Shown here one piece after another: positions 6,586 to 15,342 of a stretch of DNA of 64,000 bases. Source of the DNA: an uncultured Clostridia bacterium (GTDB taxonomy: Bacteria; Bacillota; Clostridia; Christensenellales; CAG-917); assembly GCA_949286725.1 (NCBI GenBank), contig CASECZ010000003.1:1-64000 (forward strand), read 5' to 3'. The translations under genes and the position numbers were made by a program. Position 1 is the stretch's first letter. Each line of letters begins with the position of its first letter. The notes beneath the pieces were generated by a model, which made no database searches, was not told where the DNA came from, and saw only the letters and a list, made by a program, of their open reading frames with translations.

Positions 6586-9500
6586 ATGAAAAAATGTGGG
6601 AAAGTTTTTCTGATTGTTTTGCTCGTTGTTTTGTCGATTGCCGTGCTTGCGGCTTGTAATCCGACGGGGCAGAATAATCCCGGTGGCAACGGCGACGGAG
6701 GACAGACGCCTCCCGATACGTCCACCACGACCTACTATCTCAGTTTCCAATTGTCACAGAGCAATTACGTTGTGGGCGAGTTTTCGCTCTCCGACGTGAC
6801 GGCTTACGTCATGGAAAGAAAAGATACCAACGGCAAAATCACCACGACCACGATTGGCGACGGTTTTGCGGTTGCGGACTCCATGGTGTCGGCTGCCGAC
6901 CGCGAGAAACTGAACTCCAAGGGTCGCCACAGAATCACAGTGCAGTACACATACGAAGGTGCGGTGATTTCCGGCACTTTCGAAGTCGAACTCTTGAACC
7001 CTGTGACGGAAAAGTATTACGTGACGCTCAACCTTAACGGCGGCACGCTGAACGGCAGTAAAACCGTGACCAAACTCATTCCCGCGGGCACTTACGACTG
7101 GCAGAGTTTTGCCGACGCAATCAACGCCGTTGCCATTGCCGTGCCGCGCACCGCCGACGGCAGAGTGCAGGCACTCTCCGCCTGGACCTACGGCAACGCA
7201 GTCACTTTCGGACAGGACGACACCCTGGCGGTGACGGAAGACATAACTCTCACCGCGCAGTATTCGGTCGCCGACGTGAAAGTGGTCTTCGACGCCAACC
7301 TTCCCGCGGACGATGAATCCGCGGCGGCTCCTTCCGTTGCGGAGCAGTACGTCGTTTTCAACGGCAAAGTGCTGCAACCTCACGCAAACGATTTCACCGC
7401 CGACATCTATTCCTTCAAGGGCTGGAACTACGACAACGGCACTCCCGACGACCCCTCGGACGACGTGAAGTGGAACTTCAAACTCGCGGTATCCGACCAG
7501 ATTGCGTCCGCCGTCGACGAAGTCAGACTCGTCGGTGTATGGGAACTCAAAACCAACTCCGTGACCATCGACTTCTCCAAAGGGTACCTCATTTCCGACG
7601 CCTCCGTTTATCCCACTGACGTGACGGGCCTCGAAAAGGTCGCGGCGGAAGCCTATTACGACATCAACGGCAACGCCACTTCCGTGACGGTCAGCGGTAT
7701 CAAATACGGTACCTCCCTCGACAAATATTACATTTCCGTCAAACCCACCTCTTCCTCCATAAACGCGGTCAACATCAAAATCGCGGACATCGCCTCTTAC
7801 GTGACAAAGGGCTCCCTTTACGAAGTGGGCGGCATATACTGGAACAAGGATTTCGCCGAAGAGAACAGAGTGGACTTCGCCGCGGCGATAGAAAGCACCA
7901 CGACCCTTTATGTGCAATGGCAGGTCAAAGAGGGCGAAGCGGGCGACGATTACAGCAAAGCGACGTTTAACTTCACTCTCAAAAAAGACGATACTTACTC
8001 CATTTCGCTCAAAGACAGCGAGGCGGGCATAATCAGCGTTCCCGCCACCTACAACGGCAAGGCGATAACCGAAATCGCGGCGGGAGGCTTCTCCAACTGC
8101 AAGACCGCGACTTCGCTCAACCTGCAAAAAGCCGACAATCTTACCACAATCGGCGCAAGCGCTTTTGCGGGTTGCGAAGCGCTGGAATTCGTAACCTTGC
8201 CCGATAAAAACAAAATCAGCTATATCGGTGAAAAGGCGTTCAACAACACTGTCTGGCTCACCGAAGAAAAGGAAAAGGCCGCCGCGGGCGACGGCCTGGT
8301 GCTCTTCGGAAAAGTGCTCATAGGCTATGTCGGCAACACGGCGACGATAGACCTCGGCGACAAGGATTTCGAATACGTGTCTCCGTATGCGTTCGAGAAC
8401 TGTTCCGCGCTCACCGAAATAATTCTTCCCGCAACGCTCAAACGCATCGAAGCCAATGCGTTTGCCAACTGCTCGGCTCTCACCACCGTGAATTGCGCGG
8501 GCAGTGCAATCGAATATATCGATTACGACGCGTTCAAGAATACCAACTACATCAGCGGTTCCGACAACCGCGTCATAGGCAACGTGTTCTACCGTTATCT
8601 CGGCAAGAACGAAACGTCGTTTACCGTTCCCGCGGACATTACTGTGATTGCCGAACAGGCGTTCAAACTGGGCACCGCGCTCGACGGAATCACCTTTGCG
8701 AATGAAGAAGACATAGTTTCCGTCGGCGAAAACGCGTTTGCGAAGACCCCGTGGGCAATAAACGATAAGGACGGTTTCGTAATTGTCAACGGCATACTTT
8801 GCAATTACGTCGGCAGAAACACCACCGCAACCGTTCCCGACGAAGTCACAAAGATAGCCGCCGGTGCGTTCAGCGGTTTCTATGCTTCGTCCGTGAGACA
8901 CATAGCATTCCGCCCCGCGTCCGCGATTGCCGAAATCGAGGACCATGCGTTTATGGGCGCGGTCAACCTCGAAAGCATCAGCTTCTATCAGACCGCGGCT
9001 CCCGCCATCAAGGTCGGGGCACACCTGTTCTGCAACGGCTCCAACAGAAACATAAACGGCACCTTCAAGATTTACTCCTACGGCGACAATGGTGTAACCT
9101 GGGATAAATACATCGGCAAACTGACCGCCTTTACACTCAACGGCGACCACAAAGTCGCAATCAATCCCGCCGTCATCGAAGCGTATTACCTTACGGACGC
9201 CAACGACAAGGTCGATTTCGTCACCGAATGGGAGGCAACGACGGACGGCACGAACTATATAGTTACAAACGGCTTGCTCGTTACCCGCGGCGACGGCGTC
9301 ACAATCAGCGAGGACCTTGTCTGCGCCAAATCCGTAATCGAAGGGCTGGACGCCAACTCCGGCAATGCGGGTCGCGAAAGCTATGTCATAAGCGGCAAAT
9401 TCACTTACGCCGTGTACGGCACTCCCGTAGCCGTCGAGGACTACGAGTACACCGTGATTGCCGCAATCAACGAAAGCACGTTCAGAATCACGGGATACGG

Positions 9501-11547
9501 CACGGGCGACGGCACGACGGAAGCGGGTGCGCTTCAGATGTATACCTCTCAGCGCGAGATGAACCTTGCCGTCGGTACGCTGACGTTCGAGCACACCAAC
9601 GGCGTTGTGGTCGAAGTCCCGCTGACCGACTCGGCAATTACCGTAACCGGTTACAACAATACTGTCGGCACGAGAGAAATCACACTCAGTTACAACCTCT
9701 ACGGCAGGGCACTTTACACCCGCACTTTCTTTTACACGGTGTCCACTCCGTTGCCCGTTGCGCTCGAACAGGTCGCGAACGTGGTTATGCCTATCGGCGC
9801 GACAGCCTCCAACTACTACAATCAAATTCAATTCTACGTCGTCAAGAACGACGGCAACCGCGACATCGTCAATATGTCCACGTCGGGTATCAGCATCGAG
9901 GCGGTCGACGGCAATGCGTCGTACAGGACGCTCGACACCACGACAAGCGGTCTGCACGTGGCAACGATAAGTTACAAATCCGCCGAAACCTCGGCGAACG
10001 TTATCGCAGGCACGTTGCTTTATTCCGTGGAACTGACCGCAGTGCCCGAATATTTCACGTACAGCGGCGGAACGGTGACCGGCGTTACAGCGGGCAATAC
10101 CAACCGTGAAATGTATGTCATTCCCGCAAATTACAACGGCGTACCCATAACCGCAATCGGCGAGGGCGTGTTTAAGAACATGACCAACCTGCGTACGGTG
10201 TACGTGCCTCACACGGTGACGACGATTGCCGCCGGCGCATTCGAAGGCTGCGACAAACTCGAAAATGTGTATTACTTCTCGCCGCAGACCGCTCCCGAGA
10301 GCTCCGTGGCATACAGCGACATCAAGATAACGGAAGAGTACAGAGAAGCAAGCGCTTCCGTCGCCATCCTCAACGTCAAGGAATACGCGCTGACGCTCGA
10401 CGAAATCGTCATTCCCGACACGCTGTCCTACGAGAGCGAGGTGTCCTATCAGGATGACATCAGCACCGCAGAAAAAGCGAGATACTACGAGGATGCCAAC
10501 CTCTACGGCAAGTTCACGCTCAACTTCAACCTCGGCGACGAAAGCAACATCGACACCGTCGTCACCAACATGGGCAACGCGCTTGCAGGTTACAAGGGCG
10601 TAGTGCACATTCCTTCCGACGCGTCGTTCGACAAACTCGAAGCGGGTCTTATCAAAAACGGTGTCAGAATCAGCAGATACCAGACGGGGCAGAAAACCGT
10701 CAATATGAACGAACTCACCTACCTGTTCGAACTCGGCGAATACAGCGCGCTTAACGTCACGATGAAAGAGGGCAAGGCGTATGTCAAAGCCGACGCCTCA
10801 ATCAAAGTGTACGGCGGCGTCGTCTATATTCCCGTACTCGTCAGCGGACAGAACACCGAAGGCACCAACAACTATGCCTACTCTTACGGAATAGTCGGTC
10901 TCGAAAGCGGCGTGTTTAACAATGCGTCCATAGAATACGTATATATCCCGAGCTCCATCGTCTACATCGGCGAGAGCGGAATTGACGGGCTCTTCGGCAC
11001 AAGCGGCAACAAGGACGCGAGCATCGCGGTCTATTCCGACGCAAGCGTGCAACTCGTCAGACCCGAAGAACACTTCCCGACCTCGGTTGCTACAATCGGC
11101 GAGGCGGCGTTCAAAGGTTGCTCCGCACTCAAAGTCGACTTCCGCGAAGCAACGGGATTGACCGCCATCGGCAAAGATGCGTTCAAAGGTTGCAGCGCCA
11201 TCACCGCGGTGGAATTCGCGGGAGGCTCCGCCCTTACCAAAATAGCCGAGTCTGCGTTCGCCGATTGCACGGGTCTGAGAAGAGTAGATCTCTCCGCAAC
11301 CAAAGTCGTGGAAATCGGTGCAAATGCATTCGCATATTGTGAGGGTATGACTCAACTCGTGTTGCCCGAAACGCTCACAACCATCAACAGCCTTGCGTTC
11401 TATCGTTGCAGAGCGCTCTCCGACGTCAGCGGTATGGTGCCCGGAAACATCACCTTCATAGGTTCGATGGCATTCGGTGAATGTGCCGTTGACCCGAGCG
11501 TGTTCGACGGTGCAGAAGGCATTGACGAAAACGCTTTCGCCAGCTGA
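6586..11547 (+). CDS. very large BspA-like leucine-rich-repeat surface lipoprotein
   Basis: This 1653-residue protein has a signal peptide and lipobox LAAC followed by a Gly/Asn/Pro-rich linker, so it should be a lipid-anchored surface protein. The N-terminal third holds several beta-rich segments, including a strand pattern like an InlB B-repeat (TLNLNGGTLNG). From about residue 480 there are blocks of leucine-rich repeats of the BspA/TpLRR type with the core AF-x-x-C-x-x-L-x-x-V/I-x-L-P. These recur at about residues 495-760, 1165-1230 and 1500-1650 and are split by non-repeat domains. BspA-type proteins often act in adhesion or host binding; the ligand here is unknown. GGAGG precedes the start and a terminator follows. 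Confidence 0.88.
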   Translation: MKKCGKVFLIVLLVVLSIAVLAACNPTGQNNPGGNGDGGQTPPDTSTTTYYLSFQLSQSNYVVGEFSLSDVTAYVMERKDTNGKITTTTIGDGFAVADSMVSAADREKLNSKGRHRITVQYTYEGAVISGTFEVELLNPVTEKYYVTLNLNGGTLNGSKTVTKLIPAGTYDWQSFADAINAVAIAVPRTADGRVQALSAWTYGNAVTFGQDDTLAVTEDITLTAQYSVADVKVVFDANLPADDESAAAPSVAEQYVVFNGKVLQPHANDFTADIYSFKGWNYDNGTPDDPSDDVKWNFKLAVSDQIASAVDEVRLVGVWELKTNSVTIDFSKGYLISDASVYPTDVTGLEKVAAEAYYDINGNATSVTVSGIKYGTSLDKYYISVKPTSSSINAVNIKIADIASYVTKGSLYEVGGIYWNKDFAEENRVDFAAAIESTTTLYVQWQVKEGEAGDDYSKATFNFTLKKDDTYSISLKDSEAGIISVPATYNGKAITEIAAGGFSNCKTATSLNLQKADNLTTIGASAFAGCEALEFVTLPDKNKISYIGEKAFNNTVWLTEEKEKAAAGDGLVLFGKVLIGYVGNTATIDLGDKDFEYVSPYAFENCSALTEIILPATLKRIEANAFANCSALTTVNCAGSAIEYIDYDAFKNTNYISGSDNRVIGNVFYRYLGKNETSFTVPADITVIAEQAFKLGTALDGITFANEEDIVSVGENAFAKTPWAINDKDGFVIVNGILCNYVGRNTTATVPDEVTKIAAGAFSGFYASSVRHIAFRPASAIAEIEDHAFMGAVNLESISFYQTAAPAIKVGAHLFCNGSNRNINGTFKIYSYGDNGVTWDKYIGKLTAFTLNGDHKVAINPAVIEAYYLTDANDKVDFVTEWEATTDGTNYIVTNGLLVTRGDGVTISEDLVCAKSVIEGLDANSGNAGRESYVISGKFTYAVYGTPVAVEDYEYTVIAAINESTFRITGYGTGDGTTEAGALQMYTSQREMNLAVGTLTFEHTNGVVVEVPLTDSAITVTGYNNTVGTREITLSYNLYGRALYTRTFFYTVSTPLPVALEQVANVVMPIGATASNYYNQIQFYVVKNDGNRDIVNMSTSGISIEAVDGNASYRTLDTTTSGLHVATISYKSAETSANVIAGTLLYSVELTAVPEYFTYSGGTVTGVTAGNTNREMYVIPANYNGVPITAIGEGVFKNMTNLRTVYVPHTVTTIAAGAFEGCDKLENVYYFSPQTAPESSVAYSDIKITEEYREASASVAILNVKEYALTLDEIVIPDTLSYESEVSYQDDISTAEKARYYEDANLYGKFTLNFNLGDESNIDTVVTNMGNALAGYKGVVHIPSDASFDKLEAGLIKNGVRISRYQTGQKTVNMNELTYLFELGEYSALNVTMKEGKAYVKADASIKVYGGVVYIPVLVSGQNTEGTNNYAYSYGIVGLESGVFNNASIEYVYIPSSIVYIGESGIDGLFGTSGNKDASIAVYSDASVQLVRPEEHFPTSVATIGEAAFKGCSALKVDFREATGLTAIGKDAFKGCSAITAVEFAGGSALTKIAESAFADCTGLRRVDLSATKVVEIGANAFAYCEGMTQLVLPETLTTINSLAFYRCRALSDVSGMVPGNITFIGSMAFGECAVDPSVFDGAEGIDENAFAS

Positions 11548-11571
11548 ACGACAAGTCCTCGATCAACGACG

Positions 11572-11602
11572 AAAAGCCGACTCGATGCGAGTCGGCTTTT
11601 TT
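11572..11602 (+). terminator. intrinsic terminator
   Basis: AAAGCCGACTCG pairs with CGAGTCGGCTTT around a 3-base loop and is followed by Ts. Confidence 0.9.
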
Positions 11603-11713
11603 GTTGCGTTTGTTTTCAAACGGTGCGGCGACAAACGAAATCCCGCCCTGCGGTCTGACGCAACCTTGCGGCGGGACGACGATGTTCGGTTTATTGTCCG
11701 TTGCGGAGTCCGA

Positions 11714-12256
11714 TTACCTGTCGGGGAAAATACCGTTGCCCTCGGAGTCTATTCCCACGATGACGGGGAAATCCTTAACGACCATTCTGTGTATTGCTTC
11801 CGTGCCGAGGTCGGCGTAGGCAATCTTCTCCCAGCTTTCTATGGCTTTTGCGTACAATGCTCCCGCACCGCCTATGGCACAGAGATACACGCCGCCGCAC
11901 TTGCGGATTGCCTCGTACACGTTTTCGCCGCGGTCGCCTTTGCCAATCGTGGCGCGCACGCCGTACGCGTACAGAGCGGGCGCGTATGCGTCCATGCGCA
12001 TGGAAGTGGTGGGACCCGCCCCCACGGGTTTTCCGTCGCAGTCGAAACAGGGGCCTACGTAATACATGGTCTGTCCTCTGAGGTCGACGGGAAGAGTACC
12101 GCCCGCCGAAAGCGTGTCGCACAGACGTTTGTGCGCGGCGTCGCGCCCCGTGTAAAGCGTGCCCGACAACAGCAGATAATCCCCCGCGCGGAGAGCGCGG
12201 ACGTCATCTTCGCCGATGGGCAGAGTTATGTGTTTGAAATCCGTATTTTTATCCAT
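11714..12256 (-). CDS. fumB: class I fumarate hydratase, beta (C-terminal) subunit
   Basis: This 180-residue protein is the small subunit of the two-subunit Fe-S hydro-lyases (class I fumarase / L-tartrate dehydratase family), which converts fumarate to malate with the alpha subunit. Family features include the start region LPIGEDDVRALRAGDYLLLSG, GPTTSMRMD and IGKGDRG. Length is normal for a separate beta subunit. It lies 42 bases downstream of alpha on the same strand, so the two are co-transcribed. Tartrate dehydratase is the main alternative; the divergent malic enzyme favours fumarase. The symbol is generic for the beta chain. Confidence 0.88.
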   Translation of the reverse strand: MDKNTDFKHITLPIGEDDVRALRAGDYLLLSGTLYTGRDAAHKRLCDTLSAGGTLPVDLRGQTMYYVGPCFDCDGKPVGAGPTTSMRMDAYAPALYAYGVRATIGKGDRGENVYEAIRKCGGVYLCAIGGAGALYAKAIESWEKIAYADLGTEAIHRMVVKDFPVIVGIDSEGNGIFPDR

Positions 12257-12298
12257 ATGCGATGTTTAATGTGCATTTTCGACGTTTTAACGTGCCGT

Positions 12299-13135
12299 TC
12301 AGATTTCCGCATGTCCGAGGCGCACGGCGTTGCACTGTACGTTGATGGCGACGGGAAGAGCGGAAATGTGAGTTGGATATTTGCCGATATGAACGGCGAG
12401 TGCGGTGGTGTCTCCGCCGAAGCCCTGCGCGCCTATTCCCAACGCGTTGATGCGGTCAAGGCACTCCTTTTCCATTTGTGCAAGGGCGGGGTCCCGTGAC
12501 GGTGCGCCCACTTCGCGCAGCAGTTGCCGCTTTGCGACTTCCATGGCTTTTTCCGCCGTGCCGCCAATGCCCACGCCCACTACTACGGGAGGGCAGGGAT
12601 TGCTCCCCGCGGTTTTCACGGCGTCGACGATGCATTCCTTCACGCCTTCGAGCCCCGCGGACGGGGTCAGCATATAAATTCGCGACATATTCTCGCTGCC
12701 GAACCCTTTGGGCAGAAAGTCGAGGACTATTCCGTCGCCCGCCACCAACTCCGTGTGTATGACAGCGGGGGTGTTGTCGCCCGTGTTTATGCGGGTTACG
12801 GGGTCGAGTACGCTGGCGCGGTATCCGTTTTCGGAGTAACCCTGCCGCACGCCTTCGTTGATTGCGTCGACAAGCAGCCCGCCCGTGACGTGCGCGTCCT
12901 GTCCCACCTGCACGAAAAACACCGCCATACCCGTGTCCTGACACACGGCAAGGTTTTCCGCCATGGCGGTTTCGTTGTTGTCGAGCAGGGTTTTCAGCGC
13001 GAAGCGTGCCGCCGACCCGCTTTCTTTTTGCAGGGCGGAGCGGAGTTTGTCCGCGCAGGAAGCCGTCAAACTTCCACAGGCTTTCACACAGCTTTTCGCC
13101 GCCCGAACTATACTTTCGTAAGCGATTTCTCTCAT
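12299..13135 (-). CDS. fumA: class I fumarate hydratase, alpha (N-terminal) subunit
   Basis: This 278-residue subunit carries the [4Fe-4S] cluster that dehydrates malate to fumarate. The three cluster cysteines of the family can be placed at CQDTG (near residue 65), SNPCPP and the GIGGTAEKAM region's partner; GFGGDTTAL near the C-terminus is also diagnostic. The start chosen is the ATG at 13135. An open frame continues upstream but has no family similarity and covers the divergent malic enzyme. The ATG lies 2 bases from the predicted +1 of a TTGAAA-17-TATAAT promoter, so the mRNA is probably leaderless; a GGAG one base before the ATG is too close to act as a normal site. Confidence 0.88.
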   Translation of the reverse strand: MREIAYESIVRAAKSCVKACGSLTASCADKLRSALQKESGSAARFALKTLLDNNETAMAENLAVCQDTGMAVFFVQVGQDAHVTGGLLVDAINEGVRQGYSENGYRASVLDPVTRINTGDNTPAVIHTELVAGDGIVLDFLPKGFGSENMSRIYMLTPSAGLEGVKECIVDAVKTAGSNPCPPVVVGVGIGGTAEKAMEVAKRQLLREVGAPSRDPALAQMEKECLDRINALGIGAQGFGGDTTALAVHIGKYPTHISALPVAINVQCNAVRLGHAEI

Positions 13136-13142
13136 ACTCCGA

Positions 13143-13171
13143 ATTATATCCGCTTCGACGGCGATTTTCAA
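13143..13171 (-). promoter_or_regulatory. fumarase promoter, predicted near-leaderless
   Basis: Reading the minus strand, TTGAAA (13166-13171) and the perfect TATAAT (13143-13148) are separated by 17 bp. The predicted +1 is 13136 and the ATG begins at 13135. Confidence 0.7.
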
Positions 13172-13190
13172 GGTTTTGAGTGCAATTGAC

Positions 13191-13219
13191 TTGATTTGCG
13201 CGGGCGTTTGTACTAGTCT
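13191..13219 (+). promoter_or_regulatory. malic enzyme promoter, predicted leaderless
   Basis: TTGATT (13191-13196) and TAGTCT (13214-13219, keeping the conserved TA...T) are 17 bp apart and place +1 at 13220-13226, at or just before the start codon. An overlapping TTGACT at 13186 with TACTAG at 13211 is an alternative. Either way the leader is too short for a ribosome-binding site. Confidence 0.5.
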
Positions 13220-13225
13220 ATTTGT

Positions 13226-14395
13226 ATGGATTATACGAAAACTTCTCTTGAAAAGCATTACGAATGGCGCGGAAAACTGCAAGTCGATTCCCGCGTTGCG
13301 GTGGATTCGCGCGAGGCGCTGTCGCTGGCGTACACGCCGGGCGTCGCCGCCCCCTGTCTCGAAATCGAAAAGAATCCCGCTCTTGCCTACGACCTGACGC
13401 GCAAGTGGAACTCCGTCGCGGTCGTCACGGACGGCAGCGCGGTGCTCGGACTCGGCAATATAGGCGCACTTGCGGGCATGCCCGTCATGGAAGGCAAATG
13501 TGTGCTTTTCAGCGAGTTCGCAGGCATAGACGCCGTGCCCGTGTGCCTTGCGACGCAGGACACGGACGAAATTGTGGCAACGGTCAAAAACATCGCTCCG
13601 ACGTACGGCGGCATCAACCTTGAAGACATAGCGGCTCCGCGTTGTTTCGAAATCGAAAGACGATTGAAGGAACTTTGCGACATACCCGTATTCCACGACG
13701 ACCAGCACGGCACGGCGGTGGTGCTCGCCGCCGCGCTGATCAACGCGCTCAAAGTGGTGGGCAAGTCCGTTTCGGAAGTGCGCGTGGTCATCAACGGAGC
13801 GGGCAGTGCGGGCGTTGCCATATCCGAGTTTCTCATCGCGCTCGGCGTCAACGACCTTGTGGTGTGCGACAGAGCGGGCGTGCTTGCCGACGACGACAGG
13901 TTCAATGCAGCACAGCGTGCGCTTGCCCGCAAGACCAATCCCCGCAAAGTGGCGGGCGTGCTTGCCGACGCGGTGAAAGACGCGGACGTTTTTATCGGCG
14001 TCAGCGCGAAAGACGTGCTCAAAACCGCCGACGTCAGAACTATGGCGACGGATGCCGTCGTCTTTGCGATGGCAAATCCCTCTCCCGAAATAATGCCCGA
14101 CGACGCAAAAGCGGGCGGGGCGCGCATAGTCGCAACGGGCAGAAGCGACTTTGCCAATCAGATAAACAATGTGCTTGCATTCCCCGGGATATTCCGCGGA
14201 GCGTTGGACGCGCGTGCGCGCGACATAAACAACGAAATGCAACTTGCCGCCGTGTATGCGATAGCGGGGTTGGTGTCCGATGACGAACTAGACGAGGAAT
14301 ACATACTTCCGCGCGCTTTCGACAAGCGCATCGTGCCGACCGTTGCCGCCGCAGTCAAAAAGGCGGCGGAGCAGAGCGGCGTTGCCCGCGTCTGA
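13226..14395 (+). CDS. malic enzyme (malate dehydrogenase, oxaloacetate-decarboxylating)
   Basis: This 389-residue enzyme converts malate to pyruvate and CO2 with reduction of NAD(P). It matches the short bacterial malic enzymes: the N-terminal SLAYTPGVAAPC motif, VTDGSAVLGLGNIG, the metal/substrate segment PVFHDDQHGTA, and the nucleotide fold INGAGSAGVA. Length fits the form without a phosphotransacetylase domain. It is divergent from the fumarase genes across 90 bases, so together they could link fumarate, malate and pyruvate. No Shine-Dalgarno sequence is seen before the ATG; see the promoter entry. Cofactor preference cannot be read with confidence. Confidence 0.92.
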   Translation: MDYTKTSLEKHYEWRGKLQVDSRVAVDSREALSLAYTPGVAAPCLEIEKNPALAYDLTRKWNSVAVVTDGSAVLGLGNIGALAGMPVMEGKCVLFSEFAGIDAVPVCLATQDTDEIVATVKNIAPTYGGINLEDIAAPRCFEIERRLKELCDIPVFHDDQHGTAVVLAAALINALKVVGKSVSEVRVVINGAGSAGVAISEFLIALGVNDLVVCDRAGVLADDDRFNAAQRALARKTNPRKVAGVLADAVKDADVFIGVSAKDVLKTADVRTMATDAVVFAMANPSPEIMPDDAKAGGARIVATGRSDFANQINNVLAFPGIFRGALDARARDINNEMQLAAVYAIAGLVSDDELDEEYILPRAFDKRIVPTVAAAVKKAAEQSGVARV

Positions 14396-14423
14396 GAATT
14401 GATATCAACATGACAATGCAAAG

Positions 14424-14451
14424 AAAAACCGCCTTTCGGGGCGGTTTTTTT
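14424..14451 (+). terminator. intrinsic terminator
   Basis: AAAACCGCC and GGCGGTTTT enclose a 6-base loop, followed by T residues. It lies between the convergent malic enzyme and ECF transporter genes and may serve both. Confidence 0.85.
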
Positions 14452-14468
14452 ATTGTGCAATCGGCTCG

Positions 14469-15092
14469 TCAGGAGGGCAATTCTTCCTTTTCATCGTTTT
14501 GTCGCGGTATGCGGATGTATTCCTGCGAATGCAGTTTTTTATCGAAGTCCGTACGGGACAGACCGAAACGCTCTCTCAGGTCGACAAGGCGCATCACGTA
14601 AAGCACCGCGACGGCTATCGCAACGGATATCGCCGCCTGAACCGCGTCGGCGGGAAGGGCGGCAATCCCCGAAGCGGGCGTTCCGTAGAAGTAGGTGTTG
14701 CACACGAAATATCCCGTCATCATGGTTGCCCCCGCAACCGTCATCGAAATCGTGCCCCCCGCAAAATCGAGGAATTTTCCGCGGCGGCAGAGCAATTTCA
14801 TCAGCAGTCCGCATACGAGCCCTTCGATGCCCTTGACGAACAGAGTGAAAAACATCGTCGCGGGATAGACCGCAAGGTCAGCGAAGAAGGAGCCCAGCCC
14901 GCCCGCCAAGGCGGCGGGAAGAGGTCCGAACATTGCCGCGGTTATGAATATAACCGCGTCGCCGCAGTTGAAGAAGAAGTCGCCCGTGCGAAAACCAAGC
15001 GTGACGGTTGCGGTCGTGACAAGGGCGGTCATGAGCGCGGTGAACACGAGGGTGCGCGTGGGGATGCGGAATTTGCTTTTAGGGTGTCTCAT
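14469..15092 (-). CDS. ECF transporter S component, probably for riboflavin
   Basis: This 207-residue integral membrane protein has about five to six hydrophobic segments and the pattern NCGDAVIFITAAMFGP...AGGLGSFFADL, typical of the ECF riboflavin-transporter S-component family (PF07155-like). Such proteins bind the vitamin and work with a shared EcfAAT energising module, which is not in this window. The substrate assignment rests on the FMN riboswitch directly upstream. The start is the ATG preceded by GGAG; the longer open frame runs through the riboswitch terminator. A hydrophilic C-terminal tail of about 35 residues is present. Confidence 0.82.
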   Translation of the reverse strand: MRHPKSKFRIPTRTLVFTALMTALVTTATVTLGFRTGDFFFNCGDAVIFITAAMFGPLPAALAGGLGSFFADLAVYPATMFFTLFVKGIEGLVCGLLMKLLCRRGKFLDFAGGTISMTVAGATMMTGYFVCNTYFYGTPASGIAALPADAVQAAISVAIAVAVLYVMRLVDLRERFGLSRTDFDKKLHSQEYIRIPRQNDEKEELPS

Positions 15093-15133
15093 AGTGTCTC
15101 CGCGGGCAGGAACCTGCAAGAGAAAAAGGGTAC

Positions 15134-15158
15134 AAAAAATCCTTTGCAGAGCAAAGGA
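15134..15158 (-). terminator. riboswitch-controlled intrinsic terminator
   Basis: On the minus strand TCCTTTGC-TCT-GCAAAGGA is followed by six Ts. It lies between the FMN aptamer and the transporter start, the usual expression platform for transcription attenuation when FMN is bound. Confidence 0.85.
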
Positions 15159-15169
15159 AGAAGAACCGA

Positions 15170-15294
15170 AATTCTCTCCCAAACTGACTTTACAGGCGGT
15201 TACGGAATCTCACCGTATCGGCTGATGGGGCTGTTGGACTCGTCCGCATACACGCGGCATTACCACCGGTTGGTTTCCCACCCAAAGAATATTC
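15170..15294 (-). promoter_or_regulatory. FMN riboswitch (RFN element)
   Basis: The minus-strand RNA follows the RFN consensus in order: TTTGGGTGGGAAACCAACCGG and GGTAATG early, a variable stem, then CGGTGAGATTCCGTAACCG and TGTAAAGTC, closing with TTGGGAGAGAA. The usual GCCGACAGT is changed to ACCGCCTGT, but the surrounding joints are intact. The 5' GAATATTCTTTGG and 3' GAGAGAATTTC ends can form the basal P1 helix. FMN binding is expected to favour the downstream terminator and turn off the transporter. Confidence 0.88.
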
Positions 15295-15342
15295 GTTGCA
15301 TATATGTTATATCGCCGAGGCGCCGTTGTCAACCCCCGTGCG

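Noticed and set aside
6754-10608. Long open frame on the minus strand opposite the BspA-like protein
   Set aside because: Composition is an antisense image of the repeat protein; no start signal or recognisable domain.
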